Assembly: GCF_003999195.1 (NCBI RefSeq)
Contig: NZ_RJVR01000088.1
Span: 1-41,860, forward strand
DNA: 41,860 nt
Reading direction: 5' to 3'
DNA from: Streptomyces soli
GTDB taxonomy: Bacteria > Actinomycetota > Actinomycetes > Streptomycetales > Streptomycetaceae
The notes beneath the pieces are model-generated. The model worked only from the letters and a program-made list of their open reading frames with translations, ran no database searches and was not told the DNA's origin. The translations under genes and the position numbers were made by a program. How positions within the stretch are numbered: the stretch's first letter is position 1; every line of letters begins with the position of its first letter. Of the stretch, positions 26,094 through 36,644 are shown one piece after another.

Positions 26094-26532
26094 AGGTGAG
26101 GACACGCCTCCTATAACAGCAGTGAGCGTGGCGGCAAACAAAACTCTGGGGAATGTCCCACGAGATCGTCCGGGGAGTGAGACTGAAGGCGTGATTCTCG
26201 CCACGCCTGATAGGGGTATCGCTCAGATGAGCACCCCGTCTGATAGGACACCTCTCCAAGGCGTGGCACTCAGTGCCATCGTTGTCGAGGTCATGTGATC
26301 AAGGAATTCGATACGGACCGTGTCCGTCGCCGCCTGAATCGATCACGGCTCGCGGTCATGCGTTCGGGAAGTAAAGGAACATCCGGCCGCCCCAATACCG
26401 TGAGATCACTTTCAATCGCACGGCGGATGGGTGGTTACGGCCATGTGACGTGGTGGTGGACGTACTGCGAGGCCTTCGAGATGGGTACGCTCCCCGCCAG
26501 TCAGGGCAACCGGTCGCGAGGAGAGCAGTCCC
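26094..26532. other. Intergenic region between the glycosidase and ppdK
   Basis: 439 bases without a convincing gene. It holds the glycosidase ribosome site AGGAGG (26107-26112), an 11-base direct repeat CGYCTGATAGG (near 26206 and 26238), the perfect palindrome TGGCACT-C-AGTGCCA (26264-26278), and the ppdK upstream sequence with AGGAG about 11 bases before its GTG. Frames here are short and lack family similarity. Confidence 0.6.
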
Positions 26533-29250
<2,718 letters not shown>

Positions 29251-29297
29251 GCCCGTAGGGCCCGTCGGCCCGTAAAGACCATCTCCGCACCCTCACC

Positions 29298-29338
29298 GGG
29301 GGCGGCGCCTTGTGCGGAGGCGCCGCCCCCGTCCTTTT
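29298..29338 (+). terminator. Terminator after ppdK
   Basis: A 13-bp perfect stem (29298-29310 with 29318-29330), loop of seven bases, followed by GTCCTTTT. It lies 48 bases after the ppdK stop. Confidence 0.9.
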
Positions 29339-29393
29339 GTCATGGAAAAGCCACAGCTCGGCGCCTCACCGGTCAGGCCGCCACACTGATCCG

Positions 29394-29510
29394 ATGCGAA
29401 CCAAGCTGATCACCACGGCGGCCGTCGGCCTCCTCGCCCTCACGGCCTGCGGAGGCACCCCAGGCCTTCGTCAGCTGCCCGGGCCTCGACAACTCCTGAC
29501 CGCACCATGA
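29394..29510 (+). pseudogene. Truncated lipoprotein
   Basis: A 38-codon frame starting MRTKLITTAAVGLLALTACGG, a complete lipoprotein signal with lipobox LTAC. After the cysteine only about 20 residues remain, without recognisable domain. In another frame the end reads FVSCPGLDNS, so a frameshift or deletion is likely. It is followed by the convergent SDR gene 18 bases later. It is probably a remnant, but a tiny secreted lipopeptide cannot be excluded. Confidence 0.5.
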
Positions 29511-29527
29511 GGCTCGACATCCCAGGG

Positions 29528-30445
29528 CTAGAGCCCCGCGTACGTGACGCCGGTCAGGTGTTCGGAGGCGGCCCAGAGGAGTTGGGCGGCGCGGTCATCG
29601 CGGGTCCAGGGGGCGCGCCAGGAGGGGGCGGGGGAGCCGCGCCAGCCTTGGAGGCGGGGGCCGGTGAAGGAGTCGGGGGCGACGGAGGGGGCGGTGGCAG
29701 CGTAGAGGGTGGGGAGGGCGCCGGCGTCGGCGGACTGGGCGATGACGCGGTTGGCCAGGGTTGCGACGCGCTCGGCGACGTGGCGGCCTTCCATGCGTAC
29801 GCCGGCGGTCTGGAGGTTCGTGGCGGCGTAGCCGGGGTGCGCGGCGGCGGCGACGGTGTCGGAGCCGGCGGCGGCCAGGCGGCGCGCCAACTCGTGGATG
29901 AAGAGCAGGTTCGCGCTCTTGGAGCGGCCGTACGCGACCCAACGGCGGTAACGGCGCTCGCTGTTGAGGTCATCGAGGTCGACGTTGGACAGGGCGTGCA
30001 TGCCGCTGGAGAGGCTCACCACGCGTGAGCCGGGGGTGGCGAGCAGCTGCGGCAGGAGCAGCCCGGTCAGAGCGAAGTGGCCGAGGTGGTTGACGCCGAA
30101 CTGGGTCTCGAAGCCGTCGGCCGTGGTGCTGTGGGGGAGGGCCATGACGCCGGCGTTGTTGATCAGGAGGTCGAGCCGCTCGTCGTCGTAGTTCTTGGCG
30201 AAGCCGCGTACGGTCGACAGGTCACCCAGATCGAGGTGGCGGTAGCCCGCCCGGGCGGACGGCACCTCGTGCTGGAGCCGCCGCACGGCCTCCTGGCCGC
30301 GCTGCTCGCTGCGGCAGGCCAGCAGTACGCGGGCACCGTGGCGGGCCAGTTCGCGGGCGGTGACGTATCCGATGCCGCTGTTGGAGCCGGTGACGACGGC
30401 GGTGCGGCCGGTCTGGTCGGGGATGTCGTTCGCGTTCCAGGCCAT
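29528..30445 (-). CDS. SDR family oxidoreductase (retinol-dehydrogenase-like)
   Basis: A 305-residue SDR of the longer type. TGSNSGIG is at residues 19-26, NNAG at 96-99, Asn119, Ser147 and the catalytic pair Tyr172/Lys176 in YGRSK. The start ATG at 30445 follows AGGAGAGAGA. Family members of this length reduce or oxidise lipid-like or polyketide ketones; the true substrate is not known. It lies alone between a lipoprotein remnant and a decayed ABC operon on the same strand. Confidence 0.93.
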   Translation of the reverse strand: MAWNANDIPDQTGRTAVVTGSNSGIGYVTARELARHGARVLLACRSEQRGQEAVRRLQHEVPSARAGYRHLDLGDLSTVRGFAKNYDDERLDLLINNAGVMALPHSTTADGFETQFGVNHLGHFALTGLLLPQLLATPGSRVVSLSSGMHALSNVDLDDLNSERRYRRWVAYGRSKSANLLFIHELARRLAAAGSDTVAAAAHPGYAATNLQTAGVRMEGRHVAERVATLANRVIAQSADAGALPTLYAATAPSVAPDSFTGPRLQGWRGSPAPSWRAPWTRDDRAAQLLWAASEHLTGVTYAGL

Positions 30446-30516
30446 TCGGGTCTCTCTCCTCGTTCGCGTACGAGCCGTGTCCCCCCGGTGTCGTTGTCCC
30501 GCTCGGTCAGGGTAGT

Positions 30517-30840
30517 TCAGTCGTCGATTCCGGTGCGCTCCACGCCCGCGACGATGAAGCGCTGCAGGGTGAGGAAGACCAGCAGCAGCGGAAGAACCGA
30601 CACCGCCGCCGCCACGAAGAGCTCGTGCAGATTGACGGTCTGCGCGGTGGTGAAGGTCGGCAGCGCGACCTGCACGGTCCAGGCCTCGCGGTTCTGGCCG
30701 ATGACCAGCGGCCAGAGGAAGGAATTCCACGACCCGATGAAGACGATCGTGTCGACGGCCGCGAAGACCGGCCGCGAGGTGGGGACGACGATCCGCCAGT
30801 ACGTACGCCAGTAGCCGAGCCCGTCCACCCGCGCGGCGTC
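30517..30840 (-). pseudogene. Sugar ABC permease (MalG type), C-terminal fragment
   Basis: About 107 codons matching the end of a binding-protein-dependent sugar permease. The coupling (EAA-type) motif DAARVDGLGYWRTYWRIVVP is at the very start of the fragment, and two membrane segments and the usual tail (TLQRFIVAGVERTG) follow. About 160 N-terminal residues are missing. The fragment is fused out of frame to the substrate-binding-protein relic at about 30841. It is not functional. Confidence 0.75.
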
Positions 30841-31253
30841 CGGCGGCGCAGCTTGCCGAGGGTCCTGGCGGCCTGCGGGTCGTCGAAGCCGACCCTTCCG
30901 TCGTCGGCGACCAGGTGGAGGCCGGCGGCCTGGAGCGGGGTGCCGCCGAGGACGCCGGCGCCGCCGTCGTTGCCGAGGACAGGCCCTTGACGTCCTTGGT
31001 GGTGAGCGCCCTCGCGGCGTCGACGAGTTCGTCGAGGTGCCACTGGACGGTGACCTTCGCCTTAGGCGGCGGCGTACCACTTCACGGCCTGCTCGGTGCC
31101 GGCCTCTCCGTACTGGTGGTACTGCTGGAGGGCCGCGCCCTGCGAGCCGGAACTGCCGTCGCCACGGCCGGTGTTGGACCCCCAGGCGGCCAGGGCCGCC
31201 GACAGTGCGACGCTGCCGCCGCTCGCGATGAGCTGCCCGCGGCTCACCGTCAT
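30841..31253 (-). pseudogene. Sugar ABC substrate-binding protein, shredded remnant
   Basis: Pieces of one extracellular sugar-binding protein in several frames. The start MTVSRGQLIASGGSVALSAA continues LAAWGSNTG, where the lipobox cysteine has become tryptophan. GEAGTEQAVKWYAAA then meets a stop at 31062. In another frame AKVTVQWHLDELVDAARAL follows, and in a third GLHLVADDGRVGFDDPQAAR. These blocks keep their normal order but most of the ~430-residue protein is gone. Several deletions and frameshifts must have occurred. Confidence 0.7.
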
Positions 31254-31355
31254 GTCGAGGTCCCCCCGGTGCAGGTCGCCGTGTCGCCCTGTTACGGCTC
31301 AACGACCAACAGTGGCGGAGGTTTGCGAAAACCGTATTGCGGGGGCATGAAAGCA

Positions 31356-31386
31356 CCCCGGGACCCCCGTTGGGCCGGTCCCGGGG
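31356..31386 (-). terminator. Hairpin after the Rv0909-like gene
   Basis: CCCCGGGACC (31356-31365) and GGTCCCGGGG (31377-31386), ten perfect pairs, 48 bases beyond the stop of the minus-strand gene at 31435. Only a short T-rich stretch follows on that strand. Confidence 0.5.
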
Positions 31387-31434
31387 CATCCCAGCGGTGG
31401 CGCCCGGTGGCGCCCCTGTTGCGGCCGGATCAGG

Positions 31435-31620
31435 TCAGGTACGCGGCCGGTCGTCTCCTGAGCCGAACTGGTCGTTCAGCTTCTGCTGCGTCGTGTCGGT
31501 CTGGCCGCTGTACTTGTTCTGGGTCTTCGCGTCGAACGCGTCACCGGCCTTTTCCACGCCCTGGCGGGCCTGGTCCGGGTGACCCTTGAGGATGTCCTTG
31601 ATCTTGTCCAGCATGGACAT
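31435..31620 (-). CDS. Rv0909-family antitoxin-like small protein
   Basis: A 61-residue charged protein (MLDKIKDILKGHPDQARQGV … FDAKTQNKYSGQTDTTQQKL) of the Rv0909/MT0933-like family, annotated as antitoxins because the mycobacterial member pairs with a toxin. AAGGAGG lies six bases before the ATG, a strong ribosome site, so it is expressed well if transcribed. No toxin-like gene is adjacent. In Streptomyces these proteins are often single and may instead be stress proteins. Family recognition is good, the function uncertain. Confidence 0.8.
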   Translation of the reverse strand: MSMLDKIKDILKGHPDQARQGVEKAGDAFDAKTQNKYSGQTDTTQQKLNDQFGSGDDRPRT

Positions 31621-31704
31621 GAAAGTCCTCCTTGCCGTGAAATGGCACTGCTTTCAGGATCACCGCCCGGCACGCGATCCGCATCCGCAGGGCTCTGACC
31701 AGCG

Positions 31705-31959
31705 CTATTTCGCCCGCACCTCGCAGAGCAGTCGCCGCCGGTGGTCCACGGTGCGCTCCGCCCCGGTCAGCGTCAGCGACACGCGATGCCTTACGTCGCC
31801 GCTGGACGCGGCCAGACGCAGCTCCAGCGCGCCGGGCTCGACGATCCGATGCCCCTGGGCGAGCGTGTACGAGGCCAGGTCGGCGTGGAAGGTCAAGCGG
31901 ACCTCCGCCGAGGCGCCGCCTGCGCCGCTGGATGGCGATATCTGAGCTGCCGGATTCAT
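31705..31959 (-). pseudogene. GH3 beta-glucosidase, C-terminal Fn3-like fragment
   Basis: 84 codons that match only the last domain of GH3 beta-glucosidases, the fibronectin III-like module: VRLTFHADLASYTLAQGHRIVEPGALELRLAASSGDVRH. The catalytic barrel and second domain (about 650 residues) are absent. A GH3 enzyme is a usual companion of a sugar ABC operon, and such an operon lies shredded at 30517-31253, so they probably decayed together. A stable product is unlikely. Confidence 0.65.
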
Positions 31960-32017
31960 TCCATCGAGGGGATCAACCGGCTGTGATCGCTGCCACCAAC
32001 CTCCGTGGACAGAACAC

Positions 32018-32341
32018 CTAGCGCGCCCGCACCGCGAACGCCGCCACCGACACCTCGCCGTCGTCCAGGCACTCGCCGCTTGCCAGGTCGAAGCGCTGCT
32101 TCAGCAGCGGCGAGGCGACGTAGGCCCGGCCTCCCACCGAACCGAGCAGGCCGCGCGAGAGGACGTACGCGCCGGTGAAGGGGTCGCGGTTGTCGACCGC
32201 GTACAACCGACCGTGCCGGTCGGCGAACAGCGCGGCCTGGCGCCCGTCCGGGAGGAGGGCGGCGATGCCGCGGCCGGGCGTGAGACGGTCGCGGTCGCAG
32301 ACGGCGAACCACTCGTCGTCCAGCAGTAGTTCGACGGTCAT
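32018..32341 (-). CDS. nirD: Nitrite reductase small subunit
   Basis: NirD, 107 residues, the Rieske-fold small subunit of assimilatory NAD(P)H nitrite reductase. It starts MTVELLLDDEWFAVCDRDRL and has the usual PLLKQRFDLASGECLDD near the end. As in other NirD proteins the 2Fe-2S ligands of true Rieske proteins are absent. The ATG overlaps the nirB stop (ATGA), so the subunits are translationally coupled. It works with NirB in the cytoplasm to convert nitrite to ammonium. Confidence 0.95.
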   Translation of the reverse strand: MTVELLLDDEWFAVCDRDRLTPGRGIAALLPDGRQAALFADRHGRLYAVDNRDPFTGAYVLSRGLLGSVGGRAYVASPLLKQRFDLASGECLDDGEVSVAAFAVRAR

Positions 32342-34926
32342 GACGCGGGGGTCCCTTCGAGGGTGCGGATGGGAAGGACCGGCCCGGCGAGCAGCTGGAG
32401 ATCGGGCTTGACCTGGTCGCGCGCGGGGACGAACTTCACCGAGGGGTCGGGGACGTCGGGGGCGTTGACGAAGGAGACGAAACGGGCAAGCCGCTCGGGG
32501 TCGTTGACGGTGTCGGCCCATTCGTCGCGGTAGCCCGCGACATGGGCGGCCATCAGGGCCTCCAGCTCGTCACAGATGCCGAGGGAGTCGTGGACGACGA
32601 CGTCCCGGATGTGGTCGAGGCCGCCCTCGATGCGCTCCAGCCAGACCGAGGTCCGCTCCAGGCGGTCGGCGGTGCGGATGTAGAACATCAGGAACCGGTC
32701 GATGAGCCCGACCAGTTCGGCGTCGCTCAGGTCCTGGGCCAGCAGGTCGGCGTGGCGCGGGGTGGCGCCGCCGTTGCCGCCGACGTAGAGGTTCCAGCCG
32801 CTGGCGGTGGCGATGACGCCGAAGTCCTTGCTCTGGGCCTCCGCGCACTCGCGGGCGCAGCCGGAGACGGCGGACTTGAGCTTGTGCGGGGACCGCAGGC
32901 CCCGGTAGCGCAGTTCCAGGTCGATGGCCATGCGGACGGAGTCCTGGACGCCGTAGCGGCACCACGTCCGTCCCACGCAGGACTTCACCGTGCGCAGCGA
33001 CTTGCCGTACGCGTGGCCGGACTCGAAGCCCGCGTCGACCAACCGGGCCCAGATCATGGGCAGTTGATCCACTCGGGCGCCGAACATGTCGATCCGCTGG
33101 CCACCGGTGATCTTCGTGTAAAGACCGAAGTCCCTGGCCACCTCGCCGATGACGATGAGCTTTTCCGGCGTGATCTCGCCGCCGGGGATGCGCGGCACTA
33201 TCGAGTACGAGCCGTTCTTCTGCAGGTTGGCCAGGAAGTGGTCGTTGGTGTCCTGCAGTGCCGCCTGCTCGCCGTCCAGTACGTGTCCGGGGGCGCCGAT
33301 CGTCGGCGCGAGCGAGGCGATGATCGAGGCGACGGCCGGCTTGCAGATCTCGCAGCCGTCGCCACCCCGGGCGGACTCACGGCCGTGGCCGTCGAGGAGT
33401 TCGGCGTACGAGGCGATGCGCAGGGCGAGCACGATCTCGTACAGCGCCTGCCGGGTCTGGCCGAAGCAGCCGCACAGGCCCTTGTCGACCTCGACGCCGC
33501 TGGCTTCGAGCTCGGCGGTGACGAGCCGGCCCAGCACCTTGACGCAACTGCCGCACCCGGTGCCCGCCTTGGTGCACTTCTTGACCTCGGGGACGGTGGT
33601 GCACGAGTGCTCGGTGACGGCGGAGCGGATCGTGCCCTTGGTGACGTTGTGGCAGGAGCAGATCACCGCCTCGTCGGGCAGGGCGGACGGCCCGAGGGCG
33701 ACCGGGGCGCCCGCGCCCGCCGGAAGGACCAGCTGCTCGGGGGAGACCGGCGGTACGGAGCCGGTGAACGCGCGCAGCGTGCCGTACTGCTCGGCGTCGC
33801 CGACCAGGACGCCGCCGAGCAGGACACCGTCGGGGGAGACGACCAGCTTCTTGTAGACCCCGGCGCGGGAGTCGGAGTAGACGACGTCGAGGCAGCCCTC
33901 CGCCGTGCCGTGGGCGTCGCCGAAGGAGGCGACGTCGACGCCGAGCAGCTTGAGCTTGGTGGACAGGTCGGCGCCCGTGAACGAAGTGGCGGCCTCCCCG
34001 GCGATCGCGGTGGCCACCGTCTCGGCCATCTCGTAGCCGGGCGCCACCAGGCCGTACACCCGGCCGTCGGAGGCGAGCGCGCACTCACCGATCGCGTATA
34101 CGGCCTCGTCGCCGGTCCGGCACTGCTCGTCGACCACGATGCCGCCGCGCTCGCCCACCGGCAGCCCGCACTCGCGGGCCAGCTGGTCCCGGGGGCGTAC
34201 GCCCGCCGAGAAGACGACGAGGTCGACGTCGAGCGCTGAGCCGTCCGACAGCTTCATGGTGCTCACCGAGCCGTCCTCGGTGGCCGTGATCTCCTGCGTC
34301 CCCACGCCCGTGTGGACGGTCACCCCCATGCCCTCGATGGTCCGGCGCAGCGCCTCACCGCCGCCCTCGTCGACCTGCACCGGCATCAGGCGCGGCGCGA
34401 ACTCCACGACGTGCGTCGCCAGGCCCAGTCCCTTGAGCGCGCCCGCCGCCTCCAGCCCGAGCAGCCCGCCGCCGACGACCGCGCCGGTGCGCGAGGTCAT
34501 GGCGTACTCCTCGATGGCGAGGAGGTCCTCGATGGTGCGGTAGACGAAGCAGCCCGTGGCGTCGTTCCCCGGGACCGGCGGTACGAAGGGGTACGAGCCG
34601 GTGGCCAGGACGAGCGTGTCGTACGCGACCGTGAGCCCTGAGCGGGCCGTGACGGTGCGGGCCGCGCGGTCCAGAGCGACGGCCGGGTCACCGACGTGCA
34701 GCTCGATGCCGTGCCTCGCCATGAAGCCGTCCTCGACCATGGACAGGTCGGCCGGCGTCCTGCCGCTGAAGTACGAGGTGAGCTGGACCCGGTTATAGGC
34801 GGGGCGCGGCTCCTCGCAGAACACCACGACCCGGGAGGTCTTCGTGACGCCCCGGTCGGCCAGCGCCTCCAGGAAACGCTGGCCGACCATCCCGTGGCCG
34901 ACCAGCACGATCGTAGGCGTGGTCAT
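32338..34926 (-). CDS. nirB: Nitrite reductase large subunit
   Basis: NirB, 862 residues, reduces nitrite to ammonium with NAD(P)H. The N-terminal FAD domain has GHGMVG, a second nucleotide site has GGGLLG, and the BFD-like 2Fe-2S domain has CSCHNVTKG and CTKAGTGCGSC. The C-terminal sulfite/nitrite reductase part has the 4Fe-4S/siroheme cysteines in CVGRTWC and SGCARECAEA. The start is ATG at 34926 with GGAGG nine bases before. It is two bases from the FAD-oxidoreductase stop and overlaps nirD, so all three form an operon. Confidence 0.97.
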   Translation of the reverse strand: MTTPTIVLVGHGMVGQRFLEALADRGVTKTSRVVVFCEEPRPAYNRVQLTSYFSGRTPADLSMVEDGFMARHGIELHVGDPAVALDRAARTVTARSGLTVAYDTLVLATGSYPFVPPVPGNDATGCFVYRTIEDLLAIEEYAMTSRTGAVVGGGLLGLEAAGALKGLGLATHVVEFAPRLMPVQVDEGGGEALRRTIEGMGVTVHTGVGTQEITATEDGSVSTMKLSDGSALDVDLVVFSAGVRPRDQLARECGLPVGERGGIVVDEQCRTGDEAVYAIGECALASDGRVYGLVAPGYEMAETVATAIAGEAATSFTGADLSTKLKLLGVDVASFGDAHGTAEGCLDVVYSDSRAGVYKKLVVSPDGVLLGGVLVGDAEQYGTLRAFTGSVPPVSPEQLVLPAGAGAPVALGPSALPDEAVICSCHNVTKGTIRSAVTEHSCTTVPEVKKCTKAGTGCGSCVKVLGRLVTAELEASGVEVDKGLCGCFGQTRQALYEIVLALRIASYAELLDGHGRESARGGDGCEICKPAVASIIASLAPTIGAPGHVLDGEQAALQDTNDHFLANLQKNGSYSIVPRIPGGEITPEKLIVIGEVARDFGLYTKITGGQRIDMFGARVDQLPMIWARLVDAGFESGHAYGKSLRTVKSCVGRTWCRYGVQDSVRMAIDLELRYRGLRSPHKLKSAVSGCARECAEAQSKDFGVIATASGWNLYVGGNGGATPRHADLLAQDLSDAELVGLIDRFLMFYIRTADRLERTSVWLERIEGGLDHIRDVVVHDSLGICDELEALMAAHVAGYRDEWADTVNDPERLARFVSFVNAPDVPDPSVKFVPARDQVKPDLQLLAGPVLPIRTLEGTPAS

Positions 34927-34928
34927 GA

Positions 34929-36149
34929 TCAAGAGCCTCCGTTGTCGGTGAGCAGATGGAGTGGCGAGGCACGGTCGGGCAGCGGCTCGTCGCCCTCCCA
35001 CGCGCGGGCCAGCTCACCGACCGTGGCGAGCTCGCCGAGCAGAATCCCGCCGACCAGGCGGTCGCCACGAGTGACGACCTTCCGGTACGTGCCTCGGGTC
35101 GCGTCCGCGAGCCGCAGCACGTCGTCCCCGGGCATGGCCGTGGTCTCGCCGAAGGCGGCGATGTCCATGGCCTGCGGGCCGTTCAGGGTGAGCCGGGTGA
35201 GGGCGCGGGTGCCGCGGTAGTTACGGCCGTTCCGGGTGAGGACACGGGCGAGCGCATCGGCCTGTTCGGTGGCCGCGCCCGCGAGGCCGTAGACGACGCC
35301 GTCGTGCTGCGAGCAGTCGCCGATGGCGTGAACGTACGGATCGGATGTGCGCAGTTCGTCGTCCACGACGATGCCCTTGGCGACGTCCAGCCCGGCCGAC
35401 TGCGCGAGGCCCACCCTTGGGCGTACCCCGCAGGCCAGCACTACCAGCTCGGCGTCGAGTCGGTAGCCGTCGGCCAGTTCGACGGACCGTACGGGTCGTC
35501 CGGCGCCCGTGGCGTGGTGCAGGCCGCGCACCCGGCACTCCGTGTGGACCTCGACGCCCAGCGATGCGAGGTGGGCGCGCAGCAGCTGGCCTGCGGCCTG
35601 ATCGAGGTGACGTTCCATCAGGTGTTCCCCCTGCTGGGCCAGCACCACCTGCGCCCCGCGCGCCGCCAGCGCCCGCGCCGCCGACACCCCCAGCAGCCCC
35701 CCGCCGACCACGACTGCCCTGGCCCCCGCCCGCACGGCCCCCGACAGCGCCAGGCAGTCCTCCATCGTCCGGAAGGCGTGCACCCCGCCCGGCAACTCCC
35801 CGCGCCCCTCGGCGAACAGCCCTCGCAACGGCGGCAGCACCGCATTCGACCCCGTCGCCAGCACCAGCCGGTCATACGGCACGACGGTGCCGTCGTCGCA
35901 CACCACCACCCGCTCCGCCCGGTCCACCCGCACCGCCCGCACCCCGCGCCGTACGGCGCCCCTTGCGGCGTCCGGGAGCCTGATCACGTCGGCCTGATAC
36001 CGCCCGGCCAGCACCTCCGCCAGCAACACCCGGTTGTACGGCGCGTACGGCTCCTCGCCCACCACGGTGACCTCGACCCCGCCGCACGGCGCGAGCTGCC
36101 CCGTGAGCCGCGCCCCCGCCATTCCGGCACCGACCACCACGATCCTCAT
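34929..36149 (-). CDS. NirB-like FAD/NAD(P)-dependent oxidoreductase (nitrate assimilation)
   Basis: A 406-residue flavoprotein related to the N-terminal half of NirB. The FAD site is GAGMAG, ATGSNAVLPP follows, the NAD(P) site is GGGLLG, and the second FAD contact is AIGDCSQHD. It lacks the iron-sulfur and siroheme parts. First gene of the operon with nirB and nirD, it probably passes electrons to the nitrate reductase NasA or assists NirB, as NasB/NasC-type subunits do (inference). The ATG at 36149 is used; a GTG six bases upstream is possible. GlnR-like motifs lie directly upstream. Confidence 0.9.
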   Translation of the reverse strand: MRIVVVGAGMAGARLTGQLAPCGGVEVTVVGEEPYAPYNRVLLAEVLAGRYQADVIRLPDAARGAVRRGVRAVRVDRAERVVVCDDGTVVPYDRLVLATGSNAVLPPLRGLFAEGRGELPGGVHAFRTMEDCLALSGAVRAGARAVVVGGGLLGVSAARALAARGAQVVLAQQGEHLMERHLDQAAGQLLRAHLASLGVEVHTECRVRGLHHATGAGRPVRSVELADGYRLDAELVVLACGVRPRVGLAQSAGLDVAKGIVVDDELRTSDPYVHAIGDCSQHDGVVYGLAGAATEQADALARVLTRNGRNYRGTRALTRLTLNGPQAMDIAAFGETTAMPGDDVLRLADATRGTYRKVVTRGDRLVGGILLGELATVGELARAWEGDEPLPDRASPLHLLTDNGGS

Positions 36150-36172
36150 GCCCACGAGCCTGCGGCGTGGCT

Positions 36173-36210
36173 GTTACCCCGTCGCATCCCCGCCGTTTCC
36201 CCCACGGAAC
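36173..36210. promoter_or_regulatory. GlnR-like boxes before the nitrite reductase operon
   Basis: GTTAC-n6-GCATC-n6-GTTTC-n6-GGAAC with exact 11-base phasing. Read on the minus strand, GTTCC-n6-GAAAC agrees with the GlnR half-site gTnAC-n6-GaAAC at nine of ten defined positions. GlnR is the nitrogen regulator of streptomycetes and is known to act on nirB and nasA. Confidence 0.55.
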
Positions 36211-36504
36211 AGTGCCCTCAGCGCGGGGCTGGGCGGGCTGTGAGCATGCGGGCGGTGCCGCCTGCGCCGGGCGCGTTCGGCTCTTCCTTGGGTCGGGGGC
36301 GTGTCGGGGCGGGTCCTATGAGACAGCGCTGCGGTCGATTCGCGGCCGGCGCCGCGTGGTCGCCCGCCCTGTTCCTCGCCAGCTCGGAACCGGGCGTTCT
36401 GCGTCGCCTCAGCATCTCTACGGACCCACCCCGCCCCACCCCCTCCCCGCCGTAGGCGGCTGCCGGTCCGTGGGGGTTGTTCCCGTGTGGTTCGAGCGCT
36501 GAGG

Positions 36505-36535
36505 TGGGGGCACCCCCGGACGAAGTCTGGGGGAG
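36505..36535. repeat. Second copy of the CTGGGGGAG-type palindromic repeat
   Basis: TGGGGGCACCCCC followed by a spacer and CTGGGGGAG. It shares its end and general build with the repeat inside the MITE at 24614-24664. Confidence 0.5.
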
Positions 36536-36632
36536 GTAGCGCGGCGGCACCGGCCAACCGACCAACAGAACCCGCAATTGGCCCAGCAAGTGCGCCCCGT
36601 ATTGGCTCTCGCACCCAGGCCATTGCCGCCCT

Positions 36633-36638
36633 TACGGT
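36633..36638 (+). promoter_or_regulatory. -10 hexamer TACGGT before the MFS gene
   Basis: TACGGT fits the TANNNT consensus and ends six bases before the ATG at 36645, so the transcript is probably leaderless. No ribosome binding site is visible, in agreement. Confidence 0.4.
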
Positions 36639-36644
36639 CGTCGC

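Larger units (their letters stand above)
36156..36644. other. Intergenic region between the nir operon and the MFS gene
   Basis: 489 bases without a convincing gene. Contents: the GlnR-like boxes (36173-36210), a palindromic repeat TGGGGG … CTGGGGGAG (36505-36535) related to the one at 24614, two ATTGGC copies (about 36580 and 36601), and TACGGT at 36633. Open frames here are typical of non-coding high-GC DNA. Confidence 0.6.

Noticed and set aside
26264..26278. TGGCACT-C-AGTGCCA as a CIRCE heat-shock element
   Set aside because: CIRCE has nine-base arms around a nine-base spacer and precedes groE/hrcA genes; this site has seven-base arms around one base and no such gene nearby.
36250..36640. 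Several open frames in the nir-MFS gap
   Set aside because: They are proline/arginine-rich, overlap each other on both strands and pass through palindromic repeats; no family resemblance.
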